Shown: one piece after another, positions 10,541 to 20,300 of the stretch | Layout of the letters: each line of letters begins with the position of its first letter | Numbering within the stretch: the first letter of the stretch is position 1 | DNA from: Macrothele yani | Taxonomy: Eukaryota; Arthropoda; Arachnida; Araneae; Macrothelidae | Reading direction: 5' to 3' | Assembly: GCA_039090855.1 (NCBI GenBank) | Contig: CM077034.1 | Span: 231,015,005 to 231,079,004 of the forward strand | Length of the DNA: 64,000 nucleotides | Made by a program: the position numbers and the translations under genes | Notes under the pieces: generated by a model | What the model was told of the DNA's origin: nothing | Seen by the model: only the letters and a program-made list of their open reading frames with translations | Databases searched by the model: none

Positions 10541-11989
10541 TGTAACGTACCAGGAGATGTGACGTACCTGCTCGAAGGACGCACACGACATAAAGGCAGA
10601 TAGGAATCAGAATAAAACGTCCGCGTAGCTCAATTGGTAGAGTGACTTATTCCGGAATGAGGGGATCCGGGTTCGAATCCCGGCGTAGAACAAAAATGAC
10701 GGAGAAATTTACTTCGTTATAATGGAGCCCGAACTATCCGGATGACCCGACCGTTCAAAATCTCGCATTGGTGTGATGTTATTTCAACACCGCGAGATAG
10801 GAAAAAATAAGAGAATCCTTTCTCCAGCACTTCGAAAAAAAAATAGTTAATAATAAGGGGAGATGATGTAACGTACCAGGAGATGTGACGTACCTGCCAG
10901 AACGACGCACACGACATAGAGGCAGATAGGAATCAGAATAAAACGTCCGCGTAGCTCAATTGGTAGAGTGACTTATTCCGGAATGAGGGGATCCGGGTTC
11001 GAATCCTGGCGTGGACAGAAATGACGGAGAAATTTACTTCGTTATAATGGCGCCCGAACTATTCGGATGACCCAACCGTTCAAAATCTCGCAATGGTGTG
11101 ATGTTATTTCCACACCGCGAGATAGGAAAAATAAGAGAATCCTTTCACCAGCACTTCGAAAAAAAAAAATAATAAGAGGGAGATGATGTAACGTACCAGG
11201 AGATGTGACGTACCTGCCAGAAGGACGCACACGACATAAAGGCAGATAGGAATCAGAATAAGACGTCCGCGTAGCTCAATTGGTAGAGTGACTTATTCCG
11301 GAACGAAGAGATCCGGGTTCGAATCCTGGCGTGGACAGAAATGACGGAGAAATTTACTTCGTTATAATGGCGCCCGAACTATCCGGATGACCCGACCGTT
11401 CAAAATCTCGCATTGGTGTGATGTTATTTCCACACCGCGAGATAGGAAAAATAAGAGAATCCCTTCTCCTGCACTTCGAAAAAAAAATAGTTAATAATAA
11501 GGGGAGATGATGTGACGTACCTGCCAGGACGACGCACACGACATAGAGGCAGATAGGAATCAGAATAAATCGTCAGCGTAGCTCAATTGGTAGAACGACT
11601 TATTCCGGAATGAGGGATCCGGGTTCGAATCCTGGCGTGGACAGAAATGACGGAGAAATTTACTTCGTTATAATGGCGCCCGAACTATCCGGAGGACCCG
11701 ACCGTTCAAAATCTCGCAATGGTGTGATGTTATTTCCACACCGCGAGATAGGAAAAATAAGAGAATCCTTTCTCCAGCACTTCGAAAAAAAAATAATAAG
11801 AGGGAGATGATGTAACGTACCAGGAGATGTGACGTACCTGCCAGAAGGACGCACACGACATAAAGGCAGATAGGAATCAGAATAAAACGTCCGCGTAGCT
11901 CAATTGGTAGAACGACTTATTCCGGAATGAGGGGATCCGGGTTCGAATCCTGGCGTGGACAGAAATGACGGAGAAATTTACTTCGTTAT
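10541..11989 (+). mobile_element. TRIM-like cluster with five LTRs
   Basis: Five LTRs alternate with four short internal regions. The tRNA-like domains start at 10619, 10945, 11275, 11572 and 11889. Each internal region starts with the primer binding site TGGCGCCCGAAC (or a one-base variant) and ends in a purine tract (AAGGGGAGATGA type) just before the next LTR. The cluster as a whole is flanked by AGTTT at 10536-10540 and 11990-11994, so it behaves as one insertion. No coding region is present. The sense strand has no run of four T. Confidence 0.85.
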
Positions 11990-12190
11990 AGTTTTGGCAA
12001 CAAAAATAGGAAAAATTAAAATGTAGAATCTGGCAACAATCTTAGTCCTCCATTGGCGTGATGAAGACCTAAGATAAGGTCGAAAGCTTCCAACTTACGA
12101 ACTTTTCTGTAAAAGTTTTCATTTAACGTAACTAGCGTGATCAAGTTACCTTTATTGTTAATATTGTTACGTGTTGTGCCCATCATCGTC
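11990..12190 (+). other. Penelope-like 3' tail with a hammerhead-like motif
   Basis: This resumes after the TRIM-like cluster. At 12059-12085 it reads TGATGA, a perfect 5-bp stem (GACCT and AGGTC around AAGATA), then GAAA. That is the core layout of a type I hammerhead ribozyme, but the first core C and the cleavage site are not conserved. The position downstream of a GIY-YIG fragment fits PLEs, in which hammerheads are known. Confidence 0.4.
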
Positions 12191-12195
12191 AAGCG

Positions 12196-12902
12196 CTATC
12201 TTGGCTGCCGCCCTACCCTCACATGGCCATCAGACTGATGTATCATGTATCTGGATTCATCAGTCCATAGGACCCGTTTCCATTGATCTACGGTCCACGA
12301 TAAATGTTCTTTACACCATGCTAAACGACGAGTAGCATTCCGAGTGGAGATGAAAGGCTTATGAGCAGCCGCACGACCACGGTAACCCATGGAATGAAGT
12401 TCTCTGCGAATGGTACGTGTACATACAGAGGTTATTCATCAGTCCATAGGACCCGTTTCCATTGATCTACGGTCCACGATAAATGTTCTTTACACCATGC
12501 TAAACGACGAGTAGCATTCCGAGTGGAGATGAAAGGCTTATGAGCAGCCGCACGACCACGGTTACCCATGGAATGAAGTTCTCAGCGAATGGTACGTGTA
12601 CATACCGAGGTTCCAGTATTGTTACTCACCTGTACACTGAGGTCTTGGGCAGTACTCCGTCGATTAGCTGTAACGACTATCCTGAGGCTTCGACGTCCTC
12701 TATCACTGATTTTCTTTGGTCTGCCACTACGTTTTCCTGTTTCAGGCTCGCCATGTGTCTTCCACGTATTCAGTACATGCAAAACAGTTGACTTAGGTAT
12801 GTTTAAACGCCTCTTGGTTTCTCTTATGGACAACCCACTAATATAACACCCAACAATCTTTCCTTTCTCAAAGTCAGTTCTCTCCCTCCGCGACATTTTC
12901 AC
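12196..12902 (-). pseudogene. Tc1-like transposase, N-terminal part
   Basis: The minus strand starts MKMSRRERTDFEKGKIVGCY at 12902, followed by the first helix-turn-helix (LSIRETKRRLNIPKSTVLHV), a GRPKKIS linker and the second DNA-binding part ending in CTRTIRREL. After a duplicated stretch it continues GYRGRAAAHKPFIS and the first catalytic aspartate in VLWTDESRYMIHQSDG, ending near 12196. The rest of the gene is at 9050-9417. Confidence 0.88.
12255..12612. repeat. 179-bp direct tandem duplication inside the transposase gene
   Basis: 12255-12433 and 12434-12612 are near-identical (for example ATTCATCAGTCCATAGGACC at 12255 and 12434). The copy interrupts the reading frame of the N-terminal transposase part. 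Only a few substitutions separate the copies, so the duplication is recent relative to the element. Confidence 0.9.
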
Positions 12903-13139
12903 TCAACCTCACAGTGCGATATGATCGCGGTCAGCTGGAGGCTTGTTTTTATACCGTTCACAGCTGCACCGCGCATCTTAACAACGCAGCGGATCCGTTC
13001 ATTTGCTTTTGAAGGGGTGTCCGGTGACTTTTGTCAATATAGTGTATATGTATCTGATTACCATCAGATTTGCGCTAGTCGAAGCTGTTCCTGCTTCATT
13101 GTAGCTTCTGACGACCTTTTCTCACATCCAGGGTCGGAT

Positions 13140-13912
13140 GTAGGTCACTAATTTCAATGATTGAAATCTATATACATATGTAAAAGTGAAAGTTTGTATG
13201 TTTGTTTGTCCACTATACAGATCTACAGTTTTCAACTTAGAACCACCAAATTTGGTATACTATCTCATGGTACTCTAACTTAGACCATAGAAGGGTTTTG
13301 GAAGGAATCGGAGTCAGGGGGTCCTATACAAAATTTTCGTTATTTTAGTTAAACATTTTTACAGTTTTCAATTTAAAACCACAAAATTTGGTATACTATC
13401 TCATGGTACTCTAACTTAGACCATAGAAGGGTTTTGAAAGGAATCGGAGTCAGGGGGTCCCATACAAAATTTTCGTTATTTTAGTTAAAATTTTTACAGT
13501 TTTCAATTTAAAACCACCAAATTTGGTATACTATCTCATGGTACTCTAAATTAGACCATAAAAGGGTTTTGAAAGGAATCGGAGTCAGGGGTCCCATACA
13601 AAATTTTCGTTATTTTAGTTAAAATTTTTACAGTTTTCAATTTAAAACCACCAAATTTGGTATACTATCTCATGGTACTCTGACTTAGACCATAGATGGT
13701 TTTGGGGAAGGGGTTGTAGCCTGGGGGTCAAAGGATCCCACATACAAAATTTTCGAAAAAAGTTCTACAGTTTTCAATTTAGAACCACCAAATTTGGTAT
13801 TTACTGGAAAATTACAGGAATATATTTTTCATTCATAAAATTTCACCTGCTGAACTTGGTGATTCCACGAATATTTACCCAGGAAATACCGGGTACCCCT
13901 GCTGATAGATCA
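13140..13912 (-). mobile_element. Repeat element carrying about 4.5 copies of a ~135-bp unit
   Basis: Copies of TATCTCATGGTACTC lie at 13261, 13397, 13532 and 13666, giving a period of 134-136. Each unit also carries AAATTTGGTATAC and CATACAAAATTTTCG. The segment starts near AAAGTTTGTATGTTTGTTTG (13187-13206) and ends with ATTTACCCAGGAAATACCGG and then GTACCCCTGCTG. The reverse complement of the same right end lies at about 54703-54800 next to the 129-bp array, so both are copies of one element family. It may be Helitron-like, but I see no decisive end structure. Confidence 0.75.
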
Positions 13913-14070
13913 TATATTCGAGAAAGGAATTTATCCGAAGAAATAATTCTTCATTTATACATGGTAATGCATTTAATGCTGATGTGCCTCCCCAAACATC
14001 TACAATCACCGAAGCATGAGTAGAGGAATATTCCACGGGTTATTGACAAATATGATGGCAATCAAATATA
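13913..14070 (-). mobile_element. SINE-B tail fragment
   Basis: GAAGAAATAATTCTTCATTT and the following bases closely match 8617-8725. The tRNA-like head is absent. Confidence 0.55.
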
Positions 14071-14200
14071 TACGAGTGTCGTCCAGAAAGTAAAGAACGT
14101 TTTGGTGTAAAACAAAAGCAATAAGTAGTAAGGAGCAAAAAAAAAAGTTGTAATGAACAAAGAAAAAAAGGAGTAAGGAACAAATATTTGTGAGACACTT

Positions 14201-16627
14201 TCAAGCAGACTTCACCTGCTTTTCAACATAACGACCATACAAATTGAAACACTAATCATAGCGTGGTACCAATTTTTTAATGCCGTCATTATATTCCACT
14301 GCCGCTAAGTTGTGTAACCATGCTGTGACAACGTCTTAGCTCATCATCATTGTGAAAGTGAAACACTCTTTCAGCTTAGGAAACAGATGAAAGTCCTAAA
14401 CACTCTTTCAGCTTAGGAAACAGATGAAAGTCCTAAACACTCTTTCAGCTTAGGAAACCTAAACACTCTTTCAGCTTAGGAAACAGATGAAAGTCCTAAA
14501 CACTCTTTCAGCTTAGGAAACAGATGAAAGTAAACACTCTTTCAGCTTAGGAAACAGATGAAAGTCCTAAACACTCTTTCATCTTAGGAAACAGATGAAA
14601 GTCCTAAACACTCTTTCAGCTTAGGAAACCTAAACACTCTTTCAGCTTAGGAAACAGATGAAAGTCCTAAACACTCTTTCAGCTTAGGAAACAGATGAAA
14701 GTAAACACTCTTTCAGCTTAGGAAACCTAAACACTCTTTCAGCTTAGGAAACAGATGAACGTCCTAAACACTCTTTCAGTTTAGGAAACCTAAACACTCT
14801 TTCAGTTTAGGAAACCTAAACACTCTTTCATCTTAGGAAACAGATGAAATTCCTAAACACTCTTTCAGTTTAGGAAACCTAAACACTCTTTCAGCTTAGG
14901 AAACAGATGAACGTCCTAAACACTCTTTCAGCTTAGGAAACAAATGAAAGTCCTAAACACTCTTTCTTCTTAGGAAACAGATGAAAGTCCTAAACACTCT
15001 TTCAGGTTAGGAAACCTAAACACTCTTTCAGCTTAGGAAACAGATGAAAGTCCTAAACACTCTTTCAGCTTAGGAAACACATGAAAGTCCTGAACACTCT
15101 TTCAGTTTAGGAAACCTAAACACTCTTTCAGCTTAGGAAACAGATCAACGTCCTAAACACTCTTTCAGCTTAGGAAACAGATGAAAGTAAACACTCTTTC
15201 AGCTTAGAAAACCTAACCACTCTTTCAGCTTAGGAAACAGATGAATGTCCTAAACACTCTTTCAGCGTAGGAAACAGATGAAAGTAAGCACTCTTTAAGC
15301 TTAGGAAACCTGAACACTCTTTCAGCTTAGGAAACAGATGAAAGTCCTAAACACTCTTTCAGCTTAGGAAACAGATGAAAGTAAACACTCTTTCAGCTTA
15401 GAAAACCTAACCACTCTTTCAGCTTAGGAAACAGATGAATGTCCTAAACACTCTTTCAGCGTAGGAAACAGATGAAAGTAAGCACTCTTTAAGCTTAGGA
15501 AACCTGAATACTCTTTCAGCTTAGGAAACAGATGAAAGTCCTAAACACTCTTTCAGCTTAGGAAACAGATGAAAGTCCTAAACACTCTTTCAGCTTAGGA
15601 AACAGATGAAAGTAAACACTCTTTCAGCTTAGGAAACAGATGAAAGTCCTGAACACTCTTTCAGCTTAGGAAACCTAAACACTCTTTCGTTTAGGAAACA
15701 GATGAAAGTCCTAAACACTCTTTCAGCGTAGGAAACAGATAAAAGTCACTAGGCGCTAGGTCAAGGCTGTATGCCGGATGATCAAAAACTTCCCAAACAA
15801 AGTTATGAAGAAGTCCTTGAGTTGCTGCAGAGGAGTGAGGGCGTGTGCTATTGTGAAGGAGAAGATTGCCATTGGACAACATGCCACGCTGTTTGTTCTG
15901 TATGGCACGTCGAAGCCGATGAATCGACTGACAGTAGGCTTCGGAGTTTATTGTCTGTCCTCATGGCATGAAATAAAGCATGAGGATGCTCATTCGGTCT
16001 CAAAACACCGTCGCCATCACTTTCCATGTGCTGATTGTTGGTTTGTATTTTTTGGTTTCGATGGAGACCGGGAATGATGCCATTCCATTGACTGGCGCTT
16101 GGTTTCCGGTGTGTTATGCGAGACCCGTCTCTTCACCAGTCTCAATATGGTCCAAGAATTTGTCTCCATCTTTGGCATATCGACTGAGAAAAGTCAAGGC
16201 AGCTCCCATTCTGTTTTTCTTGTGTTCTGCAGACAGAAGTCGAGGCACCTATGTGGCACACAAGTTTTTTGTACCCAAGATGTTCCACAACAATTTCGTG
16301 CAGCAGGGCCCTTGAAATTTCTGTAACAAAACTGTGCAAACTGTTTAAGGTGAAGCGCTTGTCCTCCCGAATTTTGTCGTCAATTTTTTCTGGACTGCTT
16401 CAGTCCAGAAAAAAAGGGTCACCCAGAACGTTCTTCATCACGAATGTTTCATCTTCCTTTGTTCAACATGATGCCCCATTTTTGCACAGGTGATGCATTC
16501 ATAACCTCTTCACCACATACTTCTGTTATTTGTCTGTTAATGTCAATAAGGCGAACCTTTTTGGCGTTCAAAAGCGTATTACACTCCTCACTTCACACTT
16601 CGCGGGATTTCCGATTTTGTCACCCAT
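14201..16627 (-). pseudogene. Mariner transposase split by a 37-bp array
   Basis: Minus strand. ATG 16627 starts MGDKIGNPAKCEVRSVIRFL, a classic mariner N-terminus, followed by LNAKKVRLIDINRQITEV and RXNIRDEERSG (to about 16410). The middle part includes VTEISRALLHEIVVEHLGYK (about 16330-16260) and is frameshifted. TRPHSSAATQGLLHNF at about 15840 has lost the usual second catalytic aspartate (HN replaces HD). AYSLDLAPSDFYLFPTLKEC runs into the array at 15748. On the far side of the array the gene resumes with VVTAWLHNLAAVEYNDGIKK and LVPRYD, ending at stop 14201-14203. Without the array the length is about 345 codons, normal for mariner. Confidence 0.88.
14362..15748. repeat. 37-bp tandem array derived from mariner coding sequence
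   Basis: Units have forms of 37, 34 and 26 bp built on CACTCTTTCAGCTTAGGAAA, with or without CAGATGAAAGTCC. The reverse complement of the full unit reads DFHLFPKLKECL, the conserved mariner motif found once at this point in the normal gene. Both flanks of the array are contiguous mariner coding sequence. There are roughly 40 units, with block duplication (for example 15183-15300 and 15359-15480). Confidence 0.95.
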
Positions 16628-16786
16628 TTCAACGGCCTCTAACGAAAAGGGGAACGTCCACACTACTTGGCTCCAACTCAGCTAGCAGGCCTGGGTGTCC
16701 GATGCCGCTTCGACAATGGTGGGGGACGCCCGCGTCGTTCGCCAAGGTCAAACGTTCTTTACTTTCTGATGACCCAGGTGTGTTCA

Positions 16787-16975
16787 GTTGCTTGGAATTT
16801 CCGTGTCCTGGGTAGTGTAATGACTAACATCCTTGACTAGAAATCAGGAGGTGGGGGTTCGATTCCCGCTCCAGGAGAGTGAAAAGTTTTCTGAATGAAG
16901 AAAACACATAGAATACAGTGAAAATATGCTAATAATCTGTGGAATATTTCTCTATGTATGTAATAAAAAACAGTT
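16787..16975 (+). mobile_element. SINE-B copy (tRNA-derived)
   Basis: It starts with TTCAGTTGCTTGGAATTT, then CCTGGGTAGTGTAATGACTA (A box) and GGGTTCGATTCCCGCTCC (B box). The tail contains GAAAAGTTTTCTGAATGAAG and TCTGTGGAATATTTC, shared with the copy at 8593-8874. It lies about 120 bases upstream of SPT5 exon A. Confidence 0.75.
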
Positions 16976-17096
16976 TCATCATATTGCATGCAACTTTTAT
17001 GAGGTAGTAGTATCTGTAAATCATCACCATATTTCTCAGATGGAGAATACACGAAAGAAGCAGTGGAAACTGAATGTCTCACTTTTTAATTTTTAG

Positions 17097-17196
17097 AGAT
17101 CCAAATCTGTGGATCGTGAAGTGCAAGATTGGAGAAGAGAAAGCAACAGTTCTTCAGCTGATGAGAAAATTCATTGCATACCAAAAAACCGAGGAG
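17097..17196 (+). CDS. Spt5: SPT5 exon A (N-terminal part of the NGN domain)
   Basis: The acceptor TTTTTAATTTTTAG ends at 17096 and the donor GAG/GTAATT follows 17196. The first base completes a codon from the previous exon; the frame then reads [20 protein letters not shown] and [13 protein letters not shown]. This matches the start of the NGN domain of metazoan SPT5 (human: [24 protein letters not shown]). SPT5 pairs with SPT4 through this domain to form DSIF, which binds RNA polymerase II and controls promoter-proximal pausing and elongation. The exon ends in phase 0, as exon B requires. The preceding exon is upstream of the window. Recognition is from residue pattern and splice phase. Confidence 0.95.
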
Positions 17197-17354
17197 GTAA
17201 TTGCATGAACTGTGTCTCTTTTGTTGTGAATGTTTACTTTGGTTCTTGTGATAAAACCTTAATTATTGAATATGATACGGTATGTGGACAAAAGCGATTG
17301 GATATTGTAAGTAAATAGAACAACAATATTGCATTTACATGAGTAGCGAGTAAG
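17197..17354 (+). other. Start of the 16.8-kb SPT5 intron
   Basis: About 160 bases of unique-looking AT-rich intron between the donor of exon A and the edge of the Tc1-derived array. No further feature seen. Confidence 0.7.
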
Positions 17355-17396
17355 TTATCCATTTGCAAAGATTACTGCTCCCACCCATCGAAGTAA
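17355..17396 (-). pseudogene. C-terminal end of the Tc1-like transposase that contains the 144-bp array
   Basis: On the minus strand this reads GLVDSLLRWVGAVIFANG and then stop TAA (17355-17357). That is the expected Tc1 tail (LVDSMPRR, AVI.ANG). It is the far side of the gene whose upper part is at 29226-30065. The 144-bp array lies between them. Confidence 0.75.
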
Positions 17397-20300
17397 ACTG
17401 TCCACAAGTCCATGCAGTACAGGGAGGGGAATGTTCCTCCATTCCACCTCGAGTACATCGACTAACTCTGTCAGTGAAGAAGGTCGTGTTAGTCTAGACC
17501 TCACCTATCGTTCGATTCATCCCATTGGGTTCAATGGTAAACTGTCCACAAGTCCATGGAGTACAGAGAGCGGGATGCTCCTCCATTCTGCCTTGAGTAC
17601 ATCGACAAACTCTGCCAGTGAAGAAGGTCGTGTTAGTCTAGACCTCACCTATCGTTCGATTCATCCCATTGGTTCAATGGTAAACTGTCCACAAGTCCAT
17701 GGAGTACAGAGAGCGGGATGCTCCTCCATTCCGCCTTGAGTACATCAACTAACTCTGTCAGTGAAGAAGGTCGTGTTAGTCTAGACCTCACCTATCGTTC
17801 GATTCATCCCATTGGGTTCAATGGTAAACTGTCCACAAGTCCATGCAGTACAGAGAGCGGGATGTTCCTCCATTCTGCCTTGAGTACATCGACTAACTCT
17901 GTCAGTAAAGAAGTTCGTGTTGGTCTAGACCTCACCTGTTGTTCAATTCATCCCATTGGGTTCAATAGTAAACTGTCCACAAGTCCATTGATTACAGAGA
18001 GCGGGATGCTCCTCCATTCCGCCTTGAGTACATCAACCAACTCTGTTAGTAAACAAGGCTGTGTTTGTCTAGACCTCACCTGCTGTTTAATTCATCCCAT
18101 TGGGTTCAATGGTAAACTATCCACAAGTCCATGGGGGACAGAGGGCGGGATGTTCCCCCATTCTGCCTTGAGTACATCGACTAACTCAGTCAGTAAAGAA
18201 GTTCGTGTTGGTCTAGACCTCACCTGTTGTTCAATTCATCCCATTGGGTTCAATAGTAAACTGTCCACAAGTCCATGGATTACAGAGAGCGGGATGCTCC
18301 TCCATTCCGCCTTGAGTACATCAACCAACTCTGTTAGTAAACAAGGTTGTGTTTGTCTAGACCTCACCTGCTGTTTAATTCATCCCATTGGGTTCAATGG
18401 TAAACTATCCACAAGTCCATGGGGTACAGAGAGCGGGATGTTCCTCCATTCTACCTTGAGTACATCGACTAACTCTGTTAGTAAACAAGGTTGTGTTGGT
18501 CTAGACCTCGCCTGTTGTTCAATTCATCCCATTGGGTTCAATGGTAAACTATCCACAAGTCCATGGAGTACAGAGAGCGGGATGCTCCTCCATTCCGCCT
18601 TGAGTACATCAACTAACTCTGTCAGTGAAGAAGGTCGTGTTAGTCTAGACCTCACCTATCGTTCGATTCATCCCTTTGGGTTTAATGGTAAACTGTCCAC
18701 AAGTCCATGCAGTACAGAGAGCGGGATGTTCCTCCATTCTGCCTTGAGTAGATCAACTAACGCTGTTATTTAACAAGGTTGTGTTCGTCTAGACCTCGCC
18801 TGTTGTTCAGTTCATCCCATTGGGTTCAATGGTAAACTGTCCACAAGTCCATGGAGTACAGAGAGCGGGATGTTCCTCCATTCTGCCTTGAGTACATCGA
18901 CTAACTCTGTCAGTAAAGAAGCTCGTGTTGGTCTAGACCTCACCTGTTGTTTAATTCATCCCATTGGGTTCAATAGTAAACTGTCCACAAGTCCATGGAT
19001 TACAGAGAGCGGGATGCTCCTCCATTCCGCCTTGAGTACATCAACCAACTCTGTTAGTAAACAAGGTTGTGTTTGTCTAGACCTCACCTGCTGTTTAATT
19101 CATCCCATTGGGTTCAATGGTAAACTATCCACAAGTCCATGGGGTACAGAGAGCAGGATGTTTCTCCATTCTACCTTGAGTACATCGACTAACTCTGTTA
19201 ATAAACAAGGTTGTGTTGGTCTAGACCTCGCCTGTTGTTCAATTCATCCCATTGGGTTCAATGGTAAACTGTCCACAAGTCCATGGAGTACAGAGAGCGG
19301 GATGTTCCTCCATTCTGCCTTGAGTACATCGAATTACTCTGTCAGTAAAGAAGGTCGTGTTGGTCTAGACCTCACCTGTTGTTCAATTCATCCCATTGGG
19401 TTCAATGGTAAACTGTGCACAAGTCCATGGAGTACAGAGAGAGGGATGTTCCTCCATTCTGCCTTGAGTAGATCAACTAACGCTGCTATTTAACAAGGTT
19501 GTGTTGGTCTAGACCTCGCCTGTTGTTCAGTTCATCCCATTGGGTTCAATGGTAAACTGTCCACAAGTCCATGGAGTACAGAGAGCGGGATGTTCCTCCA
19601 TTCTGCCTTGAGTACATCGACTAACTCTGTCAGTGAAGAAGGTCGTGTTAGTATAGACCTCACCTATCGTTCGATTCATCCCATTGGGTTCAATGGTAAA
19701 CTGTCCACAAGTCCATGGAGTACAGAGAGCGAGATGCTCCTCCATTCCGCCTTGAGTACATCAACTAACTCTGTCAGTGAAGAAGGTCGTGTTAGTCTGG
19801 ACCTCACCTATCGTTCGTTTCATCCCATTGGGTTCAATGGTAAACTGTCCACAAGTCCATGGAGTACAAAGAGCGGGATGCTCCTTCATTCCGCCTTGAG
19901 TACATCAACTAACTCTGTCAGTGAAGATGGTCGTGTTAGTCTAGACCTCACCTATCGTTCGATTCATCCCATTGGGTTCAATGGTAAACTGTCCACAAGT
20001 CCATGGAGTACAGAGAGCGGGATGTTTCTCCATTCTGCCTTGAGTACATCGACTAACTCTGTCAGTGAAGAAGGTCGTGTTAGTCTAGACCTCACCTATC
20101 GTTCGATTCATCCCATTGGGTTCAATGGTAAACTGTCCACAAGTCCATGGATTACAGAGAGCGGGATGCTCCTCCATTCCGCCTTGAGTACATCAACTAA
20201 CTCTGTCAGTGAAGAAGGTCGTGTTAGTCTAGACCTCACCTATCGTTCAATTCATCCCATTGGGTTCAATGGTAAACTGTGCACAAGTCCATGGAGTACA

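Larger units (their letters stand above)
8878..13044 (-). mobile_element. Tc1-like transposon opened by nested insertions
   Basis: The ends are inverted repeats: CACTATATTGACAAAAGTCA at 8878-8897 and its complement ending at 13044, which is followed by TA. The minus-strand transposase is in two parts, N-terminal at 12196-12902 and C-terminal at about 9050-9417. Between them lie a PLE fragment and two clusters of the miniature LTR element. The uninterrupted element would be about 1.5 kb. Confidence 0.8.

Noticed and set aside
10619..11960. Cluster of functional tRNA genes
   Set aside because: The anticodon arm is a palindrome with an 8-base loop and no normal anticodon. The domains occur only inside LTR-like repeats with a primer binding site.
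14362..15748. CRISPR-like array
   Set aside because: Units are contiguous without unique spacers, the sequence is eukaryotic, and the unit is a mariner coding motif.
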